DNA from: Alitta virens
Lineage: Eukaryota > Annelida > Polychaeta > Phyllodocida > Nereididae
DNA length: 64,000 nucleotides
Reading direction: 5' to 3'
Assembly: GCA_932294295.1 (NCBI GenBank)
Contig: OW028578.1
Location: 41,246,537 to 41,310,536 of the forward strand
This document shows positions 22,761-34,598 of the stretch, in pieces. Numbering within the stretch: position 1 is the stretch's first letter; every line of letters starts with the position of its first letter. The translations under genes and the position numbers were made by a program. The notes under the pieces are model-generated. The model did no database searches, had not been told where the DNA came from, and saw only the letters and a list, made by a program, of their open reading frames with translations.

Positions 22761-25059
22761 GCTTTTAACTGAATGCTCGTCTAGCTATATGTCCAATGGA
22801 CAACTTTTAGTTGTCAATATTAATAGCATATATACTTTTAACCTAAGTTCTGTTCATGAATAGTAGTCTATTTATTTGGCAAAGCCGTGATTTTAGTGTG
22901 AAAGTGAAACTGATCAACCTGAAGTAGTCCGTCCAATATTTAAATTATGGATAGTGGATCACAATTTATTATAATCAGGTATGGTGGATCACAATAAATA
23001 CCACATGGGTTGTTCCTAATAGGTTTTCTATGAGGAACACAGCCAAGCCAAGTGTGGGATATTGAACAATATTCTTCTTGGTGTATTATTAAAGAGATCA
23101 ATCCATTTCTGGTCATAAATCCATATAGAGTAAGTTTGAGGCTCCACTTTACAAGACCACTGTCGATATCCCAGGCTGCCTGCTTTTACACTAATGCAGC
23201 TATTTAAATATATCTCCTGGAATCCAGGACTATGAGACAGAAAGTCAAATGTGTTTATCACAATTCCTGTATGAACCAAATTATCAACAGAAGGCATCAT
23301 GGTATGTGCTGTAAGTAAAAGACACCAGCCATGGGGTCAATGTGTAACGTGGTGTGGATTCCAAGACTTATCATCTCATCATTACATCTGCCTCTGGCAG
23401 TTGATCATATAAGCTGACTTCGTTTCCGACTCAGTAGCACTGAGGCATGAAAAAAAAAGAATGGAAAAAGTGCAGTATAGCGGACCCAGATATTTAACGA
23501 GCCTCATTGCCAGGCTTATGACGTAAAAATGCTTGAAATCTATTTATGACTACACAAACTAATGTAGTTATGATGGCGGTTTCATCTTCACAGTAAAGAC
23601 AGCATTTATTTTTGCCCCCAAACCACCCGCTTATCTACACCAAATGTTATTTATATTGTGCTAGTACTTCAAATTTGTGAAATTTTTGATAAATTTTAAT
23701 TTTTAATGGGTGCCAAATATAGGCATAAATTTGGGTTAGCTATACTACACTAAACCCAAAAGAATGTCTAGAGATAGTAATAAATATGTGTGGTGTGTAA
23801 ATTGCATACTGTATTGAAGGGCTAAAGCCAGAAAGGGGGTAAGTTGAACCACATGTCAGGAAATACCTGAATAACATTGTACAGTACTGTGAACATTTTC
23901 TAACTTCTCTTCAGAAAGGTTTGAGATGGCAAATCAGAATTCTAATGTTTATGGGACCATTGCCTCAGAAAATGTATGGGTTATCAATTTGATGTGCCAA
24001 AATGTCACTTATATATGAATATATGCTGTTCTACCAAGTAAATAAAATCCACAGATTATCAAATAATGGATCTGCTAAAAATGTGACTTACCACCCTATA
24101 GTCGATTTTGTCTGACAATAGCTTTCATATCTATCCCAGACATTATGCCAGGCACTCGTTAAACCGATGCGAAACAATGTGTCAAACTGATTTACTTGTT
24201 ATCTTCACCGGGTCACAATTTAAGTTTTGATAAAATATTGCCAGTTTTTGATCCAAATATATTGACTTAAAATAGTGGTGGTTTTAATGTGTCATTCCTT
24301 AATTGCAGCCATAACACTTGAAATACCAGGTGATAAGGGCTGGGTGATCTGCATTTTATACCACACAGAAGGACGTTCATGTAATACCCAAATAAGGCAA
24401 CTCGCTATTTCCAAATAAGGACAAAACGCGTACAGGCAAAAACATTCGTGCGCGACTAAAGTTGATTTGACAGGCTAGTACAAATCTTATATTAAGAGCT
24501 GATTAATTTGTGTACATAACAAAGTTGAAATTTTCAAAATCAGATATAAATCACGAAGCAAGGACGTTCATGACGCTGGTGATGCTGCATTCAGCAGTGT
24601 TCAGGTAGAACAAAGACTCGTTTCGTCGTACATTTTCTCCAAATGGCTGAAATTAATTGGGGAATAAAAGGATAACCACACTCCTCCCAGATCTGTTTTG
24701 ACATCTGTTTTCTTTTTGTTAAGTAACACACAGTATTTATATGGAACTTTTGAAACTGTCCATAGTGTTGATGCTTTTGAAACTACAAGCTACTAACAAT
24801 ACATAAAATATCTAGTGTGCTCATTACGATGGTTTTTTTTTTTCAGGAGGAAGCTTCATTAAACAGTTCTTTAGAACAACTTGGAGGCACACAAAAATGT
24901 TGATAAGGTACTTCTTGTCATTTAGTTAACATTAGGAGCCACGACTTTACCCGTATTTGACTCAAGTTTATTATTGCCCCACAATAAGGCCAGCTTCAAA
25001 ATCTATATCCATCACTATCTCTAAAACTCTTCCCTGACACAGTAACCTTCTCTAGTTTG

Positions 25060-25375
25060 ACAACAACAAAAAAGGTTTGACACCTATATACTACCAATCT
25101 TAGAATACAATAGTGAAATGTAGGCTGGCGAGAAACCCATAAATGATTTAGAAAAGCTACAATTGGGATATCTTAAGAGTATTTAAGGGGTAAGAAAACA
25201 AACATCAATTCTGGCTGTATGTAGGGAGACAGGTAGATTTAATTTATATATTAGACAAAAAGTAAGAATGGCAAATTATTGGACCAAATTGGAGAAATTG
25301 CCGGATGATAAATTACTTGAGAGATGCCTTAATATTAAAAGAAAATCTGCATACAATGGTAAAAGTAGCTAATTT
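25060..25375 (+). mobile_element. Decayed fragment of a second LINE family
   Basis: The plus strand reads, with stops, LILEYNSEM, INDLEKLQLGYLKSI, TSILAVCRETGRFNLYIRQK and VRMANYWTKLEKLPDDKL. This is the region downstream of the reverse transcriptase palm seen in many animal LINEs and differs from the LINE of units 7, 9 and 12. No tail or ends could be placed. Confidence 0.6.
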
Positions 25376-25676
25376 GGCTGAGTGAGTCCCATAATAAATA
25401 CTTGTGGTACAGCCTTTGATGCAAATAGTCATAATAATCTTCACAATATCTCTAGAAAAAGTCACCCTTAACCAAAACAGGAAGCGCCAATATTTGTTTT
25501 ATATCTGTGTTTATTTTGTACAATATTTACAAAATAAATTAAACAGATAAGCACCTCATTCCCTACTGTGTCACTTTGTGTGAAAATAACTTTCTTTGTT
25601 ATTATTGTAGTATAACTACACAGTAGTTATTCCACATACTTTAACTTGAAACACAATGCTATGGTATAAACTTTGA

Positions 25677-26478
25677 TTAATACTGGGCAGCTTGGTAGTA
25701 AGCACCATGGGCAGCTGGGTAGTAGGCACCATGGGTAGCTGGGTAGTTAGCTCCATGAGCAGCTGGGTAGTAAGCACCATGAGCAGCTGGGTAGTAAGCA
25801 CCATGGGCAGCTGGGTAGTAAGCTCCATGGGCAGCTGGGTAGTATCCGTATCCCTTTCCAGTGACTCCGAGAGGGGTGCCGGGAACTCCGTCACGCTTGG
25901 CAGTTCCAGAGGAAGCTCCGATCTTCTCGGCGTAGTAGTTGACATTGATCTGTCTTTCAGCATTGACGGTGTTCACCTTCTTTTCACGAGCCCTGGAAGA
26001 AATGATCATAGGGGTGTTTCAATCAAGAATAGTAACATGGCTTGAAAAAGCTTCTCGATTATAGCAACAAGAAAGCATATCTTATGTATCGATTATTGGA
26101 TGTTAAAAGGTGCCCAGCAATTTGTACAGAAAGTAAATCTACCTCCCAGTTCTACTGTGGTTGCAGCAAAAAGATCTTTGGACTATCAATGCATTAACAA
26201 GTAATCAATTGTTGAGATATGTTCGGAAAGAGTGACACAATCAGCATTGCTGTATAACTTAACAGGAGCGATCCGGATCTCAGCAACCAAACCCCTCTTG
26301 AATAAGTTTGCATTACCAGGACAAATCATTGATGTTCCAATGTGAATAATCGCAAGCTAACAGGGAAGAAATAATATCAAGTTCAGGAAATTAACACCAA
26401 CCTGTTCTCGGGAACATCAAAGTAGGAAGCGGTAGCCATGGCTACAAGAGCGAGGAAGACAGCAGCGGTGAATTTCAT
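25677..26478 (-). CDS. Gene 6: divergent octapeptide-repeat protein
   Basis: Exon 1 is 26402-26478, the intron 25993-26401 (409 nt, acceptor TTTCTTCCAG), exon 2 25677-25992; the product is 130 residues with seven octapeptides. It is the most diverged copy in the non-repeat part: VNAERQINVNYY and EKIGASS where others have VNAQKQISVNYY and EKLGASS, and the exon 1 product ends in FDVPENR. All repeats begin with YY or NY; there is no HY unit. The last is YYQAAQY. A minus-strand AATAAA lies at 25510-25515. Its intron and upstream flank match no other class, so it may represent the older junction between the two halves of the array. Confidence 0.85.
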
Positions 26479-26533
26479 CTTGATAGTATCTGAGGATTTC
26501 TGACACTGATGACAATGACTAGTGTCCACTCTG

Positions 26534-26541
26534 TTTATATA
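26534..26541 (-). promoter_or_regulatory. TATA box of gene 6
   Basis: TATATAAA on the minus strand, 56 nt from the ATG. Confidence 0.65.
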
Positions 26542-26869
26542 GGCAGTATGACCAGCAGGAAGCATGTGCTTGCAGTCCATCACTACCCAGAATGACCCCA
26601 GGCTATGAAAACTTCAGTTCTGTTTGCTAGAGGCTCGTTACACAATGAACAATGAAAGCATTTGATGCCGCTAGCATGTGGGCCACCATATAGTATGATT
26701 ATCTCCTAATTTTGTAATGCACATACATAGCACTTTTGAATTTTGCATGTCGCTTGTTATGAACTGACAAACATCCTTTTGAGATAATTGACAAATCCAT
26801 GGAAACTGTGAGTGTATAGTTTTACTGGTGGAGATTCCATATTGTAACCTTGGAGGGACATATCTGGAT

Positions 26870-27205
26870 CGTCCCCTAGTTCCATATGTGTATCAGTAAT
26901 GTCATATTTTGGAAGTAAATAGGAAGGTTTTGATTTATCATTTTGTAATAGAATTCACAATCTTGAAGTTCCACTATGTGGTTAAATTTTAAGATGTTGA
27001 ACTCTTTGTAAATTGGGTCAGTATGGGCATTTTATTTGCTCTTGGATATATTTCTTATGGCTTTCTTTTGTAATTTTGTAATATAGCTTGATTTCTGACC
27101 CCATAGATTTACTCCATATATAAAATGAGACATCATCAAAGAATTATATATTAATAAAAGAGTATTAATAGGTAAGAAGTGTTTTAATCTACTTTTTATA
27201 GCATG
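26870..27205 (-). mobile_element. LINE remnant, C-terminal side
   Basis: Read on the minus strand from 27205 it gives RLKHFLPINTLLLIYNSLM, SHFIYGVNLWGQKS, LQKKAIRNISKS and then AHTDPIYKEFNILKF. This is typical of the end of a non-LTR reverse transcriptase and its C-terminal tail, with stops. It appears to be the continuation of the piece at 29503-29715. Confidence 0.65.
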
Positions 27206-27214
27206 TGCTTTTTA

Positions 27215-29468
27215 ACCCTTGGCGAACAAAATTTGAAAAGAGTTTTTTCTATCATCAATGTTCGTCCGTCAAACGGGCGGACATGCGGGCGGGCGGGCAG
27301 GCGGGCGTAACACTTTCATTTCCAGAGCAGAACTCTGACACTAATGCACTTACCCTAACGAAATTGTGTACAGTAATACTCTATATGGCCTGGTGGTGCC
27401 TTTTGATAGCCACATTGACATATGTTAGCTGTGTTTTACAAAATTTCAAAAAAATAGAAAAAAATATTTGTTTTCATTTCCAGAGCAGAACTCTCAAACT
27501 ACTGCACCTACATGCTTAAAACTTTGTCATTATATGTCTAAAATAGTGTAGTGGTGCCTTTTGGGGGTCTCATGGCTGTAAATACTATAGAATTTTCAAA
27601 ATTATGGCAAAATAGGGAAAATTCCTACATTTTCAAACCTCCATACAAAAGACACTATTTACCCGACATGAATGAAATTGTATCAGTAACATATCGATAT
27701 GATAGTATTTTCCCTTTTCAAATTTCATTTTGATATTCACTTCATGCTGATTACATAATAATGGAAAATCGGAAAAAATGCAAAAAATTTAGTTAAATTG
27801 TCTTACCGAAGCAGATATCTGGCATTAATGCACTTACCCTAACAACATTTTATATATTATTACTCTGTATAGCTTAGCTGTGCATTTTTGATAGTCACAT
27901 TTACATATCTCAGCGGTGTTTTAAAATATTTAGAGAAAAAAGAAAAAGAAAACATAAACATTTCTGTTCCAGAGCAGGTCTCACACACTGCTGCTACATG
28001 CATACAAATCTTAATAAGAATATGTCTAAAATAGTGTAGAGATACATTTTTGGGGTTTCATGACCATTAATGACAGATAATTTTATATAATAAGGAAAAT
28101 TTGGTACTCTTTCAAACCCTCATTTTGATGACTCTGTCATCATTTCATAAGTAGCATTTTGCCAATGACATATCTAGATTATAGTACTTTCCTTTGGAAA
28201 AAATGCTAAAAATTGTGATGCTTCCTTCATATTCCTTAGCATCCAATACTTAGCAATGTCAGCCATAAATGTTGCAAAATTCATGTGCATACAATTATTA
28301 AATATTTGATCATAGAATTGCCATGTTCAACCCATTCAACAGTATTTGTTTATATTTAGCAATTTAATAATAATTAGTTGCATAATGATCTATATTACTT
28401 TCACTTGACTCCAATACTTATTGTTGTTTTCTTCATATACATCTGTAAAGTGTTCGTTTATAAATACTGATTTAAATGCCATATATTTAATGCAAATCAG
28501 CAACCCAAAAATTCAGTAACTGTTGGAGGGAATATGGCAATCGATAACCTATAGTTCCTTCAGTTGCCAGCTAAATGTAAACAGTGAGCAAAAAATATTT
28601 TGACTTATAAAGGCATTAAAATGGGTGTGTTAAGTATCATTCCATACAAAATAAACCTTTAAGATTTGTATTTATTTGTATTAAATTTATTATTTAAATA
28701 CAAGTAAATACAAAAAAAGGTTCATTTTATATGAAATTTTACCCAACATCTTTATGTGGCATAACATTGTTGCGAATTTCATATATATTTCTTAGGATCA
28801 TTGCCATAACCCAAATATGACAATGATAATCTTTGGTGTAAAGTAGTTAAGGGTACATGCTATTGTGCTGATAATTTAGCAAACTGAATACTCCTTATTA
28901 TGCATAAAATCTTTGAAACAGAACAATTAAATGGCAGGAAAAAAGATGGAAAACACATTTTATGCTCACTTGGCTTTACCCAAAACAGAATGGATGGCTG
29001 TTAATAAGTAAGATAATTGTAAAACATTATAACCCACGGGAACGCTATTATTTGACATATAACAGAATATAATGAACAATGAAAAAATTCAAAGAGTTCA
29101 AAAAATAGGACATGTTGGACTCAATATAGCATTGCATAACAGGCAATGTAGGCCAAGTGGCAATTGTTTCGGTTCATCGCACACACTATATAAACACTCA
29201 AGAAATAATATTTTTCCATATTTTGTAAAACACAGCCAAGATATGTCACTGTGGCTATTAAAAGGCACCACTAGGCCATATAGAGTGTTATTGTATAAAA
29301 TGTCATTAGGGTAAGCACATTAGTGTTAGAGTTCAGCTCAAGAAACGAAAGTGTGGGTAAGAGTTCTGCTCTGGAAATGAAAGTGTAACGCCCGCCCTCT
29401 TGCCTGTTGGACAAACACTTAACAATTTTGATGATGCCTGTGTGCTATGTAGGATTCGCTGAGGATTT
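27215..29468. mobile_element. Non-autonomous element with long inverted repeats
   Basis: The left end 27215-27440 and the right end 29235-29468 are inverted copies of each other over about 220 bp. Shared stretches include CACTTTCATTTCCAGAGCAG and CTCTATATGGCCT. Outer ends read AACCCTTGGCGAA on the left and, inverted, AATCCTCAGCGAA on the right; the left junction contains TTAA. Inside, a block of about 490 bp is tandemly duplicated (27325-27780 and 27815-28210). No transposase frame is visible, and the frames at 27205-27519 and 27551-27733 lie in repeat sequence. The ends suggest a piggyBac-like non-autonomous DNA transposon, but that class is a guess. Confidence 0.65.
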
Positions 29469-29502
29469 AGCTGCAGCGCAGCCTATGTTTTTATTTTATT
29501 TC

Positions 29503-29715
29503 TTAGGAAATCAAATTGCCTGTTTGCTTAATGGAAATATTTTCCACTTTTAGATTTAATTCGGGTATAATTTTGTTTGGGGAATGGAAAATCATGAAAC
29601 TGGTCGTATCAACATTCAAAGAAGGTTTATTGGCTTTTAGCCAGTTATTAACTTGAAGTATTTCATTGTTTATAAGTAATTCAATACCTTTTGATCTTGT
29701 CAAAGAATGAACGAA
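29503..29715 (-). mobile_element. LINE remnant, palm-side segment
   Basis: The minus strand reads LQVNNWLKANKPSLNVD, then FMIFHSPNKIIPELNLKVEN, which is the segment that follows the catalytic palm in many animal LINE reverse transcriptases. It stops at the edge of the inverted-repeat element. The sequence upstream of it on the minus strand is array spacer, so the LINE was 5'-truncated. Confidence 0.65.
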
Positions 29716-31516
29716 CAAAGTACACTTAACTAACTGTAGATGAACAGCACAGAACACTGGAAACAAAACATTTAATAAACATGCTAAACAAAACTGAAAA
29801 ACTCAAAAGAGGAAACTACCAGATCCCCACCATTAATATAAAGGTGCAACAATAAATGTGTGTAAAGTAAAACTTTTGAAAGTGGCATGTCAGTTTAGTT
29901 TGGGTCTCCACCTAACCAGACCACTGTTGATATCATGGGCTGCCTGCTGCTTCACTAATGAGCTATTCAAATAATTATAACCCCTGGAATCCAGGACTAT
30001 CACTCAAGAAAATGCTGTAGCAATTACATAAGTGGAGATAGGCCTCCACACTAGCCAATCAGCAGAGACCCAGATGTTATATTTAAATTATTTTTTAATC
30101 TGGGAATTGGGAATGTTGTGAATACATTAATTGAAGCTTTTTATGGTGAAGTTCATACACTGTTTTCACACTCCATGTGAGTGAATATACGGACAGACTA
30201 CAAGCCCATTGAATTGTGTTTGTTAGTTTGACAGCTCTGATCACATGGGTCACAAGAACAAATTATGATAACTACTCCAAATTTGCATGATTTGCCTGGG
30301 GTACCTTTCTTGGGTGAGGAATATGGGACATTGTGTCAAATTTGTCTTAATCACAATTCTTGTATAAACCGGAAATTCCCTGATGGTCTTAATTATCATC
30401 ATGGTATGTGCTGTAAGTAAAAGAACCCAACCATGAGGTCAATAGTGTAACATGGTGTGGAATCCAAGCCCTATCATCTAATCTTTAAATCTGCATCTGG
30501 TAGCTGAATTTGCTCCAGACCCAGTAGCACTGAGACATAGACATAGACATAGACAAGAATGCCAGAGATAGTAATAGATATGTGTTGTGTGTAATATGCA
30601 TATTGAAGGGTAAAGCCAGCCATTTTCAAGAAGTTCTGTCAGTTAAACAATGTCTGGCACATGTAAGGAAGTAACTAAACAACACTGTTCATGAATTCTA
30701 AATTCTCTTTTTTTCAGCTTGATGGCAAAACAAAAATATAACATTTGTGGGACCATTGTCAAAATATATATGTTATCTATGGATTTGCCAATATGTTATT
30801 TATATTTGAATATACGTTATTTACTGAGTACATTAATTTCACAGCTTTGCCAAAATATCACCTTTTTCTAAGCATTGATCCAACATTGGATGTCATGCAA
30901 ATGTAAAACCCATGTTTGAAGTACCACAGTCTTCCATGAAAGAATAAAAACTTTGCATTTTCTCATTATAATGGTTTTGTTGTGAGTTCAATTTCATGTA
31001 AGTGTTCTTATATTATCTTATCCAGTCTTTAACAAAATTGGGAGGCAGATAAAAAGCTGATCAGAGGTAATGTTTTTATCTCATTTAGTTAACATTAGGA
31101 GCAACAACTTTACCCTACTCGATTCAAGTTTATTCCAAAAACCCTGATGTGATATGCTGTGGTGTTTTTGCCCCACAATAGGCTAGCAAAAGTTAGCATC
31201 AAAACTTATACCTATCACTGTCGAGAAAACTCTTCTCAAGCACAGTAACGCAGCATTGACACAATTGACATAGAACCAGGGTTACACATTCAGTGACCCA
31301 ATGTGTTTTTATCTAAAGCAACAAATTATATTCATTTTGTATCTTTGTGTTTATTATTGCACAATATTTACACAATAAATTAACTGTGTAAACATCTCAT
31401 TCCCTATTTTTTCATTTTGTATGAAAATAACTTTCTTTGTTTTGTTGTAGTATGACTACACAGCATAGTTATCACACATGCTTGGTTGACACATAGTGCT
31501 ATGGCATTGACTTTGC

Positions 31517-32481
31517 TTAATATTGGGCAGCTGGGTAGTAAGCACCATGAGCAGCTGGGTAGTGAGCACCATAGGCAGCTGGGTAGTAAGCACCATGGGC
31601 AGCTGGGTAGTGGGCACCATGGGCAGCTGGGTAGTGGGCATCATGGGCTGGGTAGTAAGCTCCATGGGCAGCTGGGTAGTTAGCTCCATGAGCAGCTGGG
31701 TAGTAAGCACCATGGGCAGCTGGGTAGTAAGCACCATGGGCAGCTGGGTAGTATCCGTATCCCTTTCCAGTGACTCCAAGAGGGGTGCCGGGAACTCCAT
31801 CGCGCTTGGCGGTTCCAGAAGAAGCTCCGACCTTCTCAGCGTAGTAGTTCACACTGATCTGCTTCTGGGCATTGACAGTGTTCACCTTCTTTTCACGAGC
31901 CCTGTTGCAAATAAAGAGGTTTTTTAATATGAAGAATAGCAACATAGCTTGAAAAAGCATTAAGATTAAACAGCATCTCATTCGGAAATATGATTTTTCA
32001 TCATAACTCACTAAATTGAAATAGCAAAGACCAATTGGCTTTCCATTTTTCAAGGGCACAGAATTTGATAAGTGCTATAGATGCATCATGCATATATTTT
32101 GCAACAAGGCTTACAAGATGGAAAGGGTATCCTTGATACAGCTAAGTTACAAAATAAATCTACTACAATATCGTTTTGTTCTAGTTTACAATATTTTTCT
32201 TGTAGTAACAAGATTCAGTGCATATCAGTAAAGTGAGCAAACCTAAACAATAAATATCTCTCAATAATAAGTAATCATTGTTGAGACATGTTCACAAAGA
32301 GTGAAATCATCAGCATAACTCACTGCAACTGATCCACATTTCAGTGACCTGTACCACTATCAACTATGTTTTGATCATAAGTAGTCTAGAAAATTAACAC
32401 CAACCTGTTCTCAGGGATATCAAAGTAGGAAGCGGTAGCCACGGCTACAAGAGCGAGGAGGACAGCAGCGGTGAATTTCAT
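31517..32481 (-). CDS. Gene 7: secreted octapeptide-repeat protein
   Basis: Exon 1 is 32405-32481, the intron 31902-32404 (503 nt), exon 2 31517-31901; the product is 153 residues with ten repeat units. One unit is seven residues long (YYPAHDA), from a 3-bp deletion near 31648 that keeps the frame. Another unit is YYPAAYGA, with Tyr for His. The pre-repeat part has EKVGASS, as in genes 9 and 12. The acceptor reads TTGCAACAG. A minus-strand AATAAA lies at 31350-31355. Intron length and both LINE insertions in the upstream spacer put it in one class with genes 9 and 12. Confidence 0.85.
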
Positions 32482-32536
32482 CTTGATAGTATCTGAGGAT
32501 TGCTGACACTGATGACAATGACCAGTGTCCACTCCT

Positions 32537-32544
32537 TTTATATA
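32537..32544 (-). promoter_or_regulatory. TATA box of gene 7
   Basis: TATATAAA on the minus strand, 56 nt from the ATG. Confidence 0.65.
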
Positions 32545-32811
32545 GGCAGAATGACCAGCAGGAAACATGTGCTTGCTGTCCATCACTGATCAGAGTGACC
32601 CAAGGCTATGAATACTCAACTTCCTCCAGTATATAGGCAAAGTATGGCATTCATGCAGGAGGGTGCATTGTGTGTAAGTTGTACCCAAGTATATTGAGAT
32701 AGTGCAATTGAGATTAATCAAACACCTTGCATTATTTTAATCAAGTCTCTTTGCGATATCCCTACTCATATAAGTAATGCTTCAGATTTACTGCATTCAC
32801 ATAGTTTATTG

Positions 32812-33882
32812 TGGTTTTCCTAATTGCCATGGAATGGTTCCAAGCAAACTACATGAAAGCCAATGCAGAGAAATTTTAACTAATGTTTCACAACTAACAA
32901 CCACACCTTAAGAATAAACGATAAATTTATTAAGTCATCCTCATCCATGAATGTTTTAGGCATAGAGATCAATAGCAAACTAAACTTCAAGATTCACATA
33001 GATGATATCTGTAATCAGACAAGCAAATCAATGCCTTAAAAAGAATAAAACACTATTTGGATAAACAATGTAAAAACACTTTATATAATAGTTATATAGA
33101 TAGCAACTTTAACTATTGTCCTCTAGTCTGGATGTTCACTGGCAAATTAAACATGGATAAACTCGAAAAGATGAACAAAAAAGCGCTACGATTCGTTGAA
33201 AATCAAAATATAATGCCATACGAAGAACTATGTCAAGAAGCTAATAAATTAAACAATCACCCAAAGATGCATAAAATCAGTGGCTATACAAATCTACAAA
33301 ATAAATAGTAAAACGGCCCCCACTTACTTACAGGAACTTTTTTCAGATAGGGAAGATCTTTGCAATCTGAGGACAAATGACACTTTTCATATCCCTCATT
33401 TCCAAATGATGACATATGGCAAAAAAAGTTTTCAGTATTATGGAAGTAAATTATGGATGCATATACCAAGTAACATCAGAAGCAAAGAATCACTCAGTAG
33501 CTTTATATCCGCTGTGACTAGCTAGCTGAATTCTCAAAATAATATGAATATAAATTTTTTATAACTGTAGATGTGACAGACTTATCTTGTCAAAATGTGT
33601 GCATTGAAGTATTTAAGAATCATTTGTGCAATCTTTATTTCCTCTAAGGTGCTGAATTGTACGATGGAGTGCTTTATATGTGTGCTATTATTATTATTAT
33701 GTATACTATATTGTAGAATAGATTTGTTTTATAGATTAATTCTATACTTATACTTTCCAAACTGTATATTATTGTTCCAAATATGTCGTACAGAAGCTTC
33801 GGCTTGGGTCATATATTTTGAATTATACATTGAATGTAACACAATGATTTAAAATGACTTTAAATAAAATTTTACTTCTACT
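32812..33882 (+). mobile_element. 5'-truncated LINE, copy in unit 7
   Basis: Two overlapping frames, 33057-33308 and 33280-33525, encode the C-terminal part of a non-LTR reverse transcriptase: an NCPLVWMF-like segment, EKMNKKALRFV, then IYKINSKTAPTYLQELF and SKLWMHIPSNIRSKESLSSF. A frameshift near 33295 separates them, and a TAG near 33523 ends the second frame early compared with the copies in units 9 and 12. It ends in TTTAAATAAAATTTTACTTC. The equivalent site in unit 8 (around 40965-40990) is empty, though a few bases there also differ. No target duplication could be placed. Confidence 0.75.
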
Positions 33883-34576
33883 ACATTTCATATTGCAAAG
33901 ACCAAAGATGTGGTGAATCAAAATTTAAAAGATTATTATTTAGCCGCTGCAGCTCATGTCTATTCTGCTTAGCTACATATCAATGATTTTAATGACTTCC
34001 AATTACCTTTGTTTGTTCCTTCATAATACCAACTTGTAACATGACTTATTCTTCTTATTCATTATCTGTAATTAAATTTGAAATGTTAATACTTCTTATA
34101 AATTGCATCAGTATGCCACAAACTTATGGACCATACAGGTAATTTTGGCCAGGTCGAAAGATCCCCACACTAATCTACACAGCGCTGAAGTACTCATTTT
34201 CTTCGGGTCTACCATTTTATCAAGAAATACTTAAACTATTTTTAATTAACTATACTCCAACTTGATCTGTGAGACGTTTCTACAAAATAATTGCATTTAA
34301 GTTACTAGCAACTACTGTGTCATTAAAAACTACATGCATAGATTGCATTAATGGGTATGACCTTTTATTTCTATGCTGCTAAATTGTTATGGATTTTATC
34401 AATCAGAATAAATTTAAATTGCCTATATCACCATTTTCTAGTGAGTTTAGACAAAATGTCTTTTTTCATTGGCTGCCAAATATTAGTAGTGTCACTAAAT
34501 TTTGGAACTCATGTGATAGCCTGGCTGAGAATTGATTATAAAATTCAACATTTTATTGATATGGGGATCATTAGCT

Positions 34577-34598
34577 AAGTAAGTAAGTAAGTAAGTAA
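34577..34598. repeat. AAGT (CTTA) tail microsatellite of the LINE
   Basis: About five units of AAGT abut the 3' end of the minus-strand LINE. The equivalent tracts are at 47150-47171 and 62908-62924, the last one unit shorter. Confidence 0.8.

Larger units (their letters stand above)
20349..25509. other. Spacer upstream of gene 5
   Basis: This spacer differs most from the others and is rich in foreign DNA: LINE remnants at 20560-20980 and 21159-21291, an ATCTT satellite, a 114-bp tandem repeat, a 168-bp duplication and another LINE piece at 25060-25375. Between 23150 and 23460 it holds the spacer block found in most later units (around 30360, 38270, 42900, 50850 and 55180). In 23460-25050 I see no gene or recognisable repeat. 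Confidence 0.5.
26542..31349. other. Spacer upstream of gene 6
   Basis: The proximal part is array promoter block. Then comes an old minus-strand LINE interrupted by a long inverted-repeat element (27215-29468). From about 29735 the ordinary spacer returns, with the block at 30360-30560 shared with units 5 and 7-10 and a short ACATAG microsatellite near 30535. No gene is recognised in the spacer itself. Confidence 0.55.

Noticed and set aside
27205..27519. 104-codon frame containing a GC-rich stretch
   Set aside because: It lies in the terminal inverted repeat of the 27215-29468 element, shows no protein similarity that I recognise, and the inverted copy does not preserve the frame.
33595..33852. 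85-codon hydrophobic frame, also at 46168 and 61926
   Set aside because: It lies in the 3' untranslated part of the plus-strand LINE and is AT-rich. Three copies exist only because the unit was duplicated.
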